Positions 33,740-41,739 of a stretch of DNA of 64,000 nucleotides are shown here, piece after piece (position 1 is the stretch's first letter; each line of letters begins with the position of its first letter). This stretch comes from Mesorhizobium kowhaii (GTDB lineage Bacteria > Pseudomonadota > Alphaproteobacteria > Rhizobiales > Rhizobiaceae), in assembly GCF_003253745.1 (NCBI RefSeq), contig NZ_MZXV01000032.1:372001-436000 (forward strand). The letters run 5' to 3'. The position numbers and the translations under genes are program-made. The notes under the pieces were generated by a model. The model did not search any database. It saw nothing but the letters and a program-made list of their open reading frames with translations, and was not told where the DNA came from.

Positions 33740-33832
33740 TAAAGCGCGTCGCGTTTGAAGGGATTCATACGACGCGCTTCAAGTCTTGGTTTTCGTGCAT
33801 GCCAAAACCGCTGCGCAGTTTTGACATGCATT
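33740..33832. repeat. Interspersed palindromic repeat, copy 3
   Basis: It has the same modules and direction as copy 2, 116 bases further on, ending 4 bases before the exoQ stop. The 326-base convergent gap between exoF and exoQ thus holds two repeat copies and little else. Confidence 0.7.
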
Positions 33833-33835
33833 GGC

Positions 33836-35149
33836 TCATGACGGGTTGGCGGCCGCCGGACCATCGACATGCCGGGGCCATGCAGCCTCTCTCTTCGCCG
33901 CCTCCGCCTGCTCGAAGGCGGGGCTCCACCGCGTGCGGGTGACCGGCAGCCGTGCCAGCTTGAAGAAGCTGAAATACATCAGGAAGGAGCCCATGATGTA
34001 GGGGTTGAGAATCTCGACCTCGACGAAGGAGCGGATCAAGAGCAGCACCATCACGCCGAAGAGGATCACGGAATCCGCTTGCCATGCCCTGAAGATCACC
34101 GCCGAGACGTGGCCGTAGAGTGTGCGCAGCATGACCAGCGAGACCATCGTCGCACCGACGAAGCCGAGTTCGACGAGGGCTTCGATATAGGTGTTGTGGA
34201 AGTGGAAGCCGGTGCGGGTGGTGATGTAGAATTCGTTCCACAGCCGCTCGGCTTCGGCGAAGCCCTGCACCCAATAGGCAGCATAGCCGACGCCGAGAAT
34301 CGGTGCTTTCTGCACGGCGTTCCAGCCCTGCTCCCACAGATAGGTCCGCCCGGTGAGGGTTGAATCCTTGCCGAAGAGGCCAAGGACGAAGTCCATCAGC
34401 CCGAGGTTCAAGGCGACGAAGGCAACCACGATCAGCAGGCCGGCGCCGACCAGGAAGATCACCCGGCGATAGCGCCGCGACAGCAGCTTGCTCATGGCAA
34501 GAAGCGCCACCAGCGCCAGAACCGCCGGTATCGAGGCCATCGAGGTGGCGGAATGCGCAATGACCAGCAGATAGGCCGACAACAGCACGATGGGCACCGC
34601 CAGGATGACGCTCAGCCAGCCGCGTCTGTAAAAAGCAATGAATACAACGCAGAAATAGATGCCGAGCGAGGCGACAAAGCCGATCTGGTTCTTGGAGGCG
34701 AAGGCGCCGACGAAGTTGTAGGTGCCGTCGAGAACGTCCTCGGAATAGTTTCCGACCCGCAGCGAATAGAGCAGGACGACAAATATCCCGATCAGGGCGC
34801 CTATGGTCAATGTGCGCACGCTGACGGTGCGCGCCGCGACGTAGGCGCAGGCAATATGGGAAAAATACTGGATTGACGTCCTTGCGGTGACGCCGGGCGC
34901 CTGCGACCAGAAGACCGAGAAGCAGACATAGGCGGCAAACAGCAGCGGCAGCCAGGCACTGGACAGGTGCCGCAGGAACCGCCGGTAGTCGACCAGGATG
35001 AGCGGAAGCCAGACCGCGTAATAGGCCAGGATCAGGACCTGGCCAAAAATGACCGAATAGGAGAACGCCCATATCGAAACGGCTACGGCAAAACTGCCAT
35101 AGACCGAGTTCTTCTCCGGATCGACCAGCAGGGACTTTGGAATCTTCAT
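33836..35149 (-). CDS. exoQ: Exopolysaccharide polymerase (ExoQ, Wzy-like)
   Basis: The 437-residue inner-membrane protein has about 11 hydrophobic segments and a Wzy_C/O-antigen ligase region with the periplasmic loop LTGRTYLWEQGWNAVQKAPILGVG (start residue about 285) and TRTGFHFHNTYIEALVELG, typical of ExoQ. It polymerises repeat units with ExoP and ExoF. ATG 35149 is chosen because the upstream extension is unlike the family. A TGCAGTGCA dyad lies 95 bases upstream. Confidence 0.88.
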   Translation of the reverse strand: MKIPKSLLVDPEKNSVYGSFAVAVSIWAFSYSVIFGQVLILAYYAVWLPLILVDYRRFLRHLSSAWLPLLFAAYVCFSVFWSQAPGVTARTSIQYFSHIACAYVAARTVSVRTLTIGALIGIFVVLLYSLRVGNYSEDVLDGTYNFVGAFASKNQIGFVASLGIYFCVVFIAFYRRGWLSVILAVPIVLLSAYLLVIAHSATSMASIPAVLALVALLAMSKLLSRRYRRVIFLVGAGLLIVVAFVALNLGLMDFVLGLFGKDSTLTGRTYLWEQGWNAVQKAPILGVGYAAYWVQGFAEAERLWNEFYITTRTGFHFHNTYIEALVELGFVGATMVSLVMLRTLYGHVSAVIFRAWQADSVILFGVMVLLLIRSFVEVEILNPYIMGSFLMYFSFFKLARLPVTRTRWSPAFEQAEAAKREAAWPRHVDGPAAANPS

Positions 35150-35243
35150 CTCAGAGTCCCGCCGAGGCGACCCAAGGCCGGCGGGCCATAGGCCAGCCGG
35201 CATATCCGCAAACAAGGGCGTGCAATAAACGGCGTCTCCATTG

Positions 35244-35252
35244 TGCAGTGCA
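35244..35252. promoter_or_regulatory. TGCRNTGCA dyad upstream of exoQ
   Basis: TGCAGTGCA lies in TTGTGCAGTGCAATA in the 175-base gap between exoQ and the ABC permease gene, 95 bases before exoQ. Confidence 0.35.
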
Positions 35253-35324
35253 ATATAACCTATCGCGCCCTGCGCTCAATGGCAAATCCGGTCACCTTGT
35301 CTTACAGCGAGGCGACTGCCGAGA

Positions 35325-37415
35325 TCAGGTCGTCGCTCGTCCGGCCACAGCTGCCTGGATCAGGCGATCGGCGAGAATGGCCAGAAAGGCGATCGACAGG
35401 CCGGCGATCAGCCCCATGCCGGCATCGGCCTTGCCCAGCGCGACATAGACCGCCTGTCCGAGATCGCGCGTGCCGACCAGGGCGGCGATGGCGAGCATCG
35501 ACAGTGCCGCCATGATGGTCTGGTTGAGCCCCAGCATGACCACCGGCAGCGCCAGCGGCAGCTTGGCCTGGAACAGCGTCTGCACCGGGGTCGCGCCCAT
35601 CTGCTCGACCGCCTCGACGACATCGGCCCGGACATGGCGCAGACCATGCTCGACATAGCGGATCGGCGGGACGATGGCGTAGAGCATGATGGCGATCAGT
35701 GCCGTGAACTCGCCGACCTTGAAGAACATCAGCGCCGGGATCAGGAAGACGAATTGCGGCATGGTCTGCAGTGCGTCGCAGACCGGCTTCAGGATGCGCG
35801 AAACCCGTTCGCTGTAGGCGGCCCAGACGCCGAGCGCCCCGCCGATGACAAGGCAAAGCAGCACCGCCAGCGTGCAGAGATAGAGCGACTGGACCAGCGC
35901 GCCCCACAGTCCGTTGACGAGGATCAGCAGGAACCCGGCCACGGCAAAGAGCGCCAGCCGCAGGCCGGCGACCTGAAAGGCGAGCAGGGCAATGCCAAGG
36001 ATGAAGACCGGCCAGGGGAAGCCGAGAAAGCCGGTGTAGAGCAGCGTGCCGGCGACCAGCAGCGCCAGTGCCGGCCGCCAGTTGAAGCGATGCAGCAGCA
36101 ATGCGCAGGCGAGCAGCACGGCGACAGCATAGGTCGCGTTCGCGGTCGGCGAGAGCGTGAACCCCCAGATGGCTGGAACCGCGGCGCCCGATATGCCGAT
36201 CCTGAGCGGCAGCAGCAGGCAATAGAGAACGCCGTCGCGCAGGCCGTCGAAGAACCAGGCACAGTCGCGCACGAGGCCCAGCAGCCATTGATTGATGCCG
36301 CCGACCTGCATGCGCAGCCCGGTGGCCGGCAGCAAGGTTTCGTTCGGCCACAAGAGGCGAATGGCAATCGCCAGCGCCGCCGCGAGGGCCAGGACAATTG
36401 CCAGCCGGCGATCGGTCATCCATGTCATGGCCGCCGTCGGCCCGGCCGGACGCGCCTTGGCAAACCCGATCGTCAGCCGGTCGATGAGGATGGCGAGCAG
36501 CGCGATCACCAGGCCCGACAGGATGCTCTGGCCGAACTCGGCCTTGCGCATCGACGACAGCACTTCCCAGCCGATGTCCTCGAAGCCGCCGATGATGGCG
36601 GCGACAATCACCATCGACAATGCGGCCATCGTCGTCTGGTTGAAGCCGACCAGAATCTGCGGCAGCGCGGTCGGCACTTCGACATGCCAGAATTGCTGGC
36701 GGCGCGTGCAGCCGCTCATCAAGCCGGCCTCGCTGATATCGGAAGGCACGCGATCGAGGCCGAGCAAGGTGTTGCGCACCATCGGCGGCGTCGCATAGAT
36801 GGCGCTGGCGATCAACCCGACCACCGGCCCGAAGCCGAACAGCAGAAGCAGCGGGATGAGATAGGCAAAGGCCGGCACGGTCTGCATCAGGTCAAGCGCG
36901 CCGAGCAGCACCGGGCGCAAGCCGGGCCTGGTATGGCCGAGCACGCCAAGCGCGAAGCCGAGCACGGTGGAGATCGGCACGGCGAGCAGCACCAATGACA
37001 GCGTGCTCATGCTTTGCGGCCAATAGCCGGCCAGGAGAATGTAGGTCAAAGCCAGCAAGGCAAAGACCGCCAGCCTGATGCCGCTTGATTTCAGCGCCAG
37101 CGCCGCCACCGCCAGCATCACCGCAGGCCATGGCAGCCAGACCAGGACGAGGCGAGCGCCACGCATCGGCGCTTCGAGCGCGGCGGAGAGGGCCCGGAAT
37201 GCCGGCTGGACGACGGTCACGACAGCGTCGGTGACCGCGTTGACGCCTGCCGCCAGCGGCAAGGTCCACTCCTTGGGAAACGTCACCAGCCAGGGGAAAT
37301 CGGTCTTGAGGACGAGACACAGCGCGGTCAACGCGATCAGCGCGCACCAGGGCAGAAGAGCCGGCTCGATTGCGACCCTCGGCGAGGATCGGAACGATGC
37401 GGCCGGCGCCGTCAT
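35325..37415 (-). CDS. Double-length ProW-type ABC transporter permease
   Basis: The 696-residue membrane protein contains two complete permease domains of the glycine betaine/proline (OpuA/ProW) kind. Copy 1 has LMQTVPAFAYLIPLLLLFG and ...VPTALPQILVGFNQTTMAALSMVIVAA; copy 2 repeats the pattern with ALQTMPQFVFLIPALMFFK and PLALPVVMLGLNQTIMAALSM. Usually two identical ProW chains form the channel; here one chain carries both halves. It overlaps the ATPase gene by 4 bases. The substrate is probably a betaine-like quaternary amine, by family. Confidence 0.88.
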   Translation of the reverse strand: MTAPAASFRSSPRVAIEPALLPWCALIALTALCLVLKTDFPWLVTFPKEWTLPLAAGVNAVTDAVVTVVQPAFRALSAALEAPMRGARLVLVWLPWPAVMLAVAALALKSSGIRLAVFALLALTYILLAGYWPQSMSTLSLVLLAVPISTVLGFALGVLGHTRPGLRPVLLGALDLMQTVPAFAYLIPLLLLFGFGPVVGLIASAIYATPPMVRNTLLGLDRVPSDISEAGLMSGCTRRQQFWHVEVPTALPQILVGFNQTTMAALSMVIVAAIIGGFEDIGWEVLSSMRKAEFGQSILSGLVIALLAILIDRLTIGFAKARPAGPTAAMTWMTDRRLAIVLALAAALAIAIRLLWPNETLLPATGLRMQVGGINQWLLGLVRDCAWFFDGLRDGVLYCLLLPLRIGISGAAVPAIWGFTLSPTANATYAVAVLLACALLLHRFNWRPALALLVAGTLLYTGFLGFPWPVFILGIALLAFQVAGLRLALFAVAGFLLILVNGLWGALVQSLYLCTLAVLLCLVIGGALGVWAAYSERVSRILKPVCDALQTMPQFVFLIPALMFFKVGEFTALIAIMLYAIVPPIRYVEHGLRHVRADVVEAVEQMGATPVQTLFQAKLPLALPVVMLGLNQTIMAALSMLAIAALVGTRDLGQAVYVALGKADAGMGLIAGLSIAFLAILADRLIQAAVAGRATT

Positions 37416-38467
37416 GATCGCGTCCGCCTTGTCTGTTCCCGCTCCAACACGGCAAGCACGGCGCCGGCGGTCAGCAGCGCCGGCGGGCCGGCGCCCTCGC
37501 CCGGAACGCTGAACGCGCGAACGCCTGAGGCCAGCCGCGGAATAAGCTCCTCCAGGCTGGCACCGGCAGCGACGCTTTCCTCGGGCACGGCTGACCCGTT
37601 CAGCGACGTCGCGAGATCGCCTGCCTTGATGACGCGCAACAGCGGCATGTCTTCGGTGAACTGCGCGACATAGTCGTCAGCCGGGTTGAGCACGATGTCG
37701 GCCGGACGGCCGATCTGGACGATCTTGCCGGCCCGCATGATGGCGAGCCGGTCGGCCAGCCGGAAGGCTTCGGCCATGTCGTGGGTGATGAAGACGATGG
37801 TCTTCTTCAGCATCCGCTGCAGGCGCAGGAACTCGTCCTGCATCTGCCGGCGGATCAGCGGATCGAGCGCCGAGAACGGCTCGTCGAGGAACCACAGTTC
37901 CGGACCGACGGCGAGCGAGCGGGCGATGCCGACGCGCTGTTGCTGGCCGCCCGAAAGCTGATGCGGAAACGAGGCCTCGCGGCCCTCTAGCCCGACCAGC
38001 GCAATCATCTCGCGGGCACGGGCTTCGCGTTCCTTCTCCGGTCTGCCCTGGATCTTCAGCGGAAACGCCACATTGCCCAGAATGGTGAGGTGCGGCAGCA
38101 GGCCGAAATTCTGGAACACCATGCCCATGGCGTGGCGGCGCAGTTCGATGAGCTCCTTGCCGGTGGCCTTCAGCAGGTCCTGGCCGTCGAGCAGGATTTC
38201 ACCGGCACTCGGCTCGACCAGCCGCGACAGGCAGCGCACCAGCGTCGACTTGCCGGAGCCGGAAAGCCCCATGATGACGAAGATCTCGCCGGTCGCGACC
38301 TCGAACGTGGCATCGACCACGGCGGGCAGATGCGCTTCCGAGCGCAGCCGCTCGGCCAACGCATCGGGCTCGATGATGTAGCCGCGTGAATCGAAATAGT
38401 AGGCGGGACGCCGCCCATAGACCTTCCAGACATTGCGGCAGGCCAGTTTGATCGGCGCGGCGGTCAT
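37412..38467 (-). CDS. ProV-type ABC transporter ATP-binding protein
   Basis: The 351-residue ATPase has Walker A GLSGSGKST, signature LSGGQQQRVGIARSL and Walker B LWFLDEPFSALD, with the FITHDMAEA switch region. Ahead of Walker A it carries the long insert PDALAERLRSEAHLPAVVDATFEV seen in ProV/OpuAA ATPases (24 residues, partly quoted). The C-terminus is shorter than a full tandem CBS pair. It energises the permease encoded downstream, with ATGA overlap. Confidence 0.88.
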   Translation of the reverse strand: MTAAPIKLACRNVWKVYGRRPAYYFDSRGYIIEPDALAERLRSEAHLPAVVDATFEVATGEIFVIMGLSGSGKSTLVRCLSRLVEPSAGEILLDGQDLLKATGKELIELRRHAMGMVFQNFGLLPHLTILGNVAFPLKIQGRPEKEREARAREMIALVGLEGREASFPHQLSGGQQQRVGIARSLAVGPELWFLDEPFSALDPLIRRQMQDEFLRLQRMLKKTIVFITHDMAEAFRLADRLAIMRAGKIVQIGRPADIVLNPADDYVAQFTEDMPLLRVIKAGDLATSLNGSAVPEESVAAGASLEELIPRLASGVRAFSVPGEGAGPPALLTAGAVLAVLEREQTRRTRS

Positions 38468-38564
38468 TGCATGAACCCCTCAAGCAACCAGAATCCGGCT
38501 TCGCACAGATGCGAAACCGGATTGGCAAATCGACAACCACCCAAGTGGCGGGACATCGGGCCGC

Positions 38565-39503
38565 CTATCCCTTGGTCGCGTCGACCCAGGGCTTCCAGAC
38601 GGCTTCGTTCTTGTCGACCCATTCCTTGACGACGGCGTCGAGATCCTTGCCGTCCTTGTCGACGGCCAGCATCATCTTCTGCTGTTCGGTGGCGTCCATC
38701 TTGAACGCCTTGAGGAAGGCGAGCGCCGCCGGCCATTTGGCACCGAAGCCTGACCAGACGATCTTGTCGACATCGGGCGGCGTGATGCAATGCTCGTTGC
38801 TCTGCACTTTGCAGGGCGGCATCTTGATCCAGCCGACGTCGTTTTCGGCGAGCGCATAATGCGGACCCCAGAACATCATGACCAGCGGCGACTTGGCGGC
38901 CTCGGCGGATTCGAGCTCGGCCACCAGCGCACCTTCCGACCCTGCCGGGACGGCGGTGTAGGGCATGCTGTTGTCGGCCAGGATGGTCGCCGCCCGCGAA
39001 CCCCAGTCAGCCGGATAGTCGAGGAAGCGGCCATTGGGCGCCGTCTCGGGCGTCGACAATGCCTGCACGCATTCGGGCTTGGTCAGCGCCGACCAGTCGG
39101 GCAGGCCCGGGCAAACCTTTTCCATGAATTTCGGATAGATCCAGCCTTCGCGCGTTTCGAGGTCGAGCTTGCCGATGTCCTCGATCTTCTTTTCGGCCAG
39201 CACCTTCGGATAGATGTCGCCGACATTGTTCAGCCAGATCTCCACCGAAGCGCTCAGCGAGCCGTCGGCAAGGCCGGAGAATTGTGGGAAGTTGCCGGCG
39301 GTGACGTATTCGACCTTGTAGCCGATCTTTTCCAGCAACTGGCCGGCAATGTGGGTGGACACGTGGGCGCCGGTCCATTCGAGCATGGCGAGCTTGATCG
39401 GCTCGTCCTTGGCGCCGAGTTCGGCGGTTCTCCCTTGCGTGTTGGCTGCAAGCAGAAGTGCCAGCCCGATGCCGGCGCCTTTCAAGACATTGGTCCTTTT
39501 CAT
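38565..39503 (-). CDS. OpuAC/ProX-type substrate-binding protein
   Basis: The 312-residue periplasmic protein has a signal peptide (VLKGAGIGLALLLAANTQG) and the OpuAC fold: KLAMLEWTGAHVSTHIAGQLLEKIGYKVEYV, VEIWLNNVGD and LVMMFWGPHYAL. Several Trp and Tyr residues could form the aromatic cage for a quaternary amine. It is first in the transporter operon, 97 bases before the ATPase. The start ATG 39503 has AGGGGA upstream. Confidence 0.88.
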   Translation of the reverse strand: MKRTNVLKGAGIGLALLLAANTQGRTAELGAKDEPIKLAMLEWTGAHVSTHIAGQLLEKIGYKVEYVTAGNFPQFSGLADGSLSASVEIWLNNVGDIYPKVLAEKKIEDIGKLDLETREGWIYPKFMEKVCPGLPDWSALTKPECVQALSTPETAPNGRFLDYPADWGSRAATILADNSMPYTAVPAGSEGALVAELESAEAAKSPLVMMFWGPHYALAENDVGWIKMPPCKVQSNEHCITPPDVDKIVWSGFGAKWPAALAFLKAFKMDATEQQKMMLAVDKDGKDLDAVVKEWVDKNEAVWKPWVDATKG

Positions 39504-39584
39504 ATCAGTTCCCCTGTCGGTTGGACTTTTTCCTACCTTATGCCGGCCTCCTCCCATGAAGACCGCAACCATCCCGCAAGAACG

Positions 39585-40412
39585 CTACCATAGCGCTCCG
39601 CCGGTGATCTGGATGTTTTCCATAGTGATGCCCTTGGCCAGATCCGAGCACAGGAACACGGCCAGAGCGGCGATCTCCTGCGGCTGCAGCATGCGCTGCT
39701 GCGGGTTGCCCCTGGCGATCTCGGCCATCGCTTCCTCTGCCGTGCGCCCCTTGCCTTCGCGCTCGACGACCTGCGCCACGTTGCGGCGCATCAGTTCGGT
39801 CTCGACCCAGGTCGGGCTGATCATGACGCAGGTGACGCCATGCGCCGCGCCTTCCAGCGCCACGCAGCGGGTCAGGCCGAGAAGGCCAGCCTTGGACGCG
39901 CAATAGGCCGGATTGTCCTTCCAGCCGACGGAAGCCGCGGTCGAGCCGATGTTGACGATGCGGCCCCAGCCACGCTCGATCATGCCTGGCAGCACGGCGC
40001 GGGTGACGCGGAAGGCGCCGGTGAGATTGGTGTCGACGATCTTGTCCCATAGGGCGTCGGAATGGCCGCAGACCGGCTGCTCGGCGGTGGTGCCGGCGGC
40101 GTTGACCAATATGTCGGTAGGGCCAATAGCCGCCTGGGCCTCGGTGGTGAAAAGGTTGGTCACCTCGCTGTCGCGCACGTCGAGATGGGCGGCGTGAACC
40201 CTTGTCCCGTGGGCGGCAAGAGCCGCGCGCACGCGCTCGATTTCGTCGGCGCCGGGATAGTAGGCGGCATCGGATTTGTCAGCGCCAGCGGGCGCGATGT
40301 AGGAGCCGACAGCGACGTTGGCGCCGGCCTCGGCCAGCGCCGTGGCAATGGCAAAGCCCATGCCGGAAAACCCGCCGGTGATGATCGCGCTGCGGCCGGA
40401 AAGGTTTGTCAT
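39585..40412 (-). CDS. Short-chain dehydrogenase (3-hydroxybutyrate dehydrogenase-like)
   Basis: The 275-residue SDR has the cofactor loop ITGGFSGMGFAIA, the NAAG-type motif LVNAAGTTAE and the catalytic Ser...Tyr-x3-Lys (NIGSTAASVGWKDNPAYCASK). A longer loop (GSYIAPAGADKSDAAYYPGA) sits after the second strand. Next to acetone carboxylase, whose product is acetoacetate, a 3-hydroxybutyrate dehydrogenase role is attractive but is only inferred from context and general similarity. Confidence 0.75.
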   Translation of the reverse strand: MTNLSGRSAIITGGFSGMGFAIATALAEAGANVAVGSYIAPAGADKSDAAYYPGADEIERVRAALAAHGTRVHAAHLDVRDSEVTNLFTTEAQAAIGPTDILVNAAGTTAEQPVCGHSDALWDKIVDTNLTGAFRVTRAVLPGMIERGWGRIVNIGSTAASVGWKDNPAYCASKAGLLGLTRCVALEGAAHGVTCVMISPTWVETELMRRNVAQVVEREGKGRTAEEAMAEIARGNPQQRMLQPQEIAALAVFLCSDLAKGITMENIQITGGALW

Positions 40413-40469
40413 CAGGCATAGTCTCCAGACAGTTCGGCGCGGGCGAACAGGCCCGAGACGATTTGAGAT

Positions 40470-41240
40470 TCACACGGCAAGATAGCCTCCATCGACGACC
40501 ATTTCGGAGCCGGTGACGAATTTGGATTCATCCGAGGCGAGGTAGAGGACCATGTAGGCGATGTCGTTGGGTTCGCCGAGGAAGCCTATGGGGTGACGGG
40601 CGAGCGCCTTGGCCTTCTCCTGGTCGAGCGTGCCGAGATCGCGCAGATAGTTTTCGGTCTGCGGCGTCCAGATGTAGCCGGGATGGATGGAGTTGCAGCG
40701 GATTCCGTAGCGCTTCTCGGCGCAGTGCACGGCAACCGCCTTGGTCAGCGTGCGCACGCCACCCTTGGAGGCACAATAGGCGGCGAGATCGGCCTCGCCG
40801 ATGATGCCGTCTATGGACGACAGGTTGATGATCGAGCCGCCGCCCGATTGCTTCATCAGGGCGATGGCTTGCTGGCAGCCGAAGAAGACGCCGTCGAGAT
40901 TGACGACCATGGTGCGCCGCCATTCCTGCAGCGAGGTGTCCTCGATGTTTTTCGCGATGGCGATGCCGGCATTGTTGACCAGCACGTCGAGCCGCCCAAA
41001 TTTTTGCTCAACGGCCGCCATCACCGGCGGCCAGTCGTCGGGGTTCGAAACGTCGTGACGAAGCGAGAGGCTTTCGCCGCCGTTCTGGGCGATCAGATCG
41101 GCCGTCTCGGCGGCGGCTGCCTCATCGATGTCGGTGACGACGAGCCTGGCCCCCTCCGCGGCAAGCAGCAACGCAGCCGCCCGCCCAAGGCCCATTCCGG
41201 CTCCGGTGACGAGTGCTACCTTGCCTGCGACGCGGTTCAC
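40470..41240 (-). CDS. Short-chain dehydrogenase/reductase
   Basis: The 256-residue SDR contains VTGAGMGLGRAAALLLAAEG (NAD site), VLVNNAGIAIAKN and the active site LSSIDGIIGEADLAAYCASKGG with Tyr and Lys, ending with the GSEMVVDGGYLAV strand typical of classical SDRs. I chose GTG 41240, which lies 4 bases after the acetone carboxylase gamma stop; a longer reading would overlap that gene. It probably oxidises an alcohol that feeds acetone carboxylase, but the substrate is unknown. Confidence 0.78.
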   Translation of the reverse strand: MNRVAGKVALVTGAGMGLGRAAALLLAAEGARLVVTDIDEAAAAETADLIAQNGGESLSLRHDVSNPDDWPPVMAAVEQKFGRLDVLVNNAGIAIAKNIEDTSLQEWRRTMVVNLDGVFFGCQQAIALMKQSGGGSIINLSSIDGIIGEADLAAYCASKGGVRTLTKAVAVHCAEKRYGIRCNSIHPGYIWTPQTENYLRDLGTLDQEKAKALARHPIGFLGEPNDIAYMVLYLASDESKFVTGSEMVVDGGYLAV

Positions 41241-41244
41241 AACA

Positions 41245-41739
41245 TCAGCTTCCTTCGAGTGGTTTCCCCAGCCATTCGCGATAAAAGCCTTCGAGGTCGG
41301 GTTCGAAATCATGCACTAGGGGATAGCCGGGTGCCGCCGCCTCGACCTCGTGCAACGTGCCGCATTGCGGGCAGATGAATTCGCGGATTTCCATCCATTC
41401 GGGGTCGGGGAGATCGCTGTTCGGATAGATCTCGCGCAGGGATTGCTCAGTGTTGCGGACGTTGATCGCGGCGTTGAGCTTCCAGTTCTTGCGGTAGTCG
41501 CCGAAGGAGTGGCCGCATTCGCAGCGCGTTATCCGCTCGTCGCCGCTCTGGCAGATGAACAGGTGGTCGCTGACCGGCAGCAGGATCGGATCTTTCCAGG
41601 CGACGCGGTCCTGATAGACGGCGACCATCTTGAAGAAACGATCATCGTCCTTGTAGGCGCTCATGATGCGCCGCGTCTGCGGCCATGGCAGCTGGCCGGC
41701 AGCCAGATCGCGGATGACTTCCTTGCTGTACGAGGTCAT
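41245..41739 (-). CDS. acxC: Acetone carboxylase gamma subunit
   Basis: The 164-residue protein has two pairs of zinc-type cysteines (CECGHSFGDYRKNW; FICPQCGTLHEVE) as in AcxC. Acetone carboxylase makes acetoacetate from acetone and bicarbonate using ATP. It overlaps the alpha subunit gene by 4 bases. Length agrees with Xanthobacter AcxC (about 168 residues, from memory). Confidence 0.85.
   Translation of the reverse strand: MTSYSKEVIRDLAAGQLPWPQTRRIMSAYKDDDRFFKMVAVYQDRVAWKDPILLPVSDHLFICQSGDERITRCECGHSFGDYRKNWKLNAAINVRNTEQSLREIYPNSDLPDPEWMEIREFICPQCGTLHEVEAAAPGYPLVHDFEPDLEGFYREWLGKPLEGS

Noticed and set aside
33765..35072. 435-codon open frame overlapping exoQ in another frame
   Set aside because: Composition is Arg/Leu/His-rich and unlike any family, while the exoQ frame gives a coherent polytopic membrane protein.
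35221..35324. Small gene between exoQ and the ABC permease
   Set aside because: Only short frames without a ribosome-binding site; the stretch holds the TGCAGTGCA dyad and likely the exoQ promoter.
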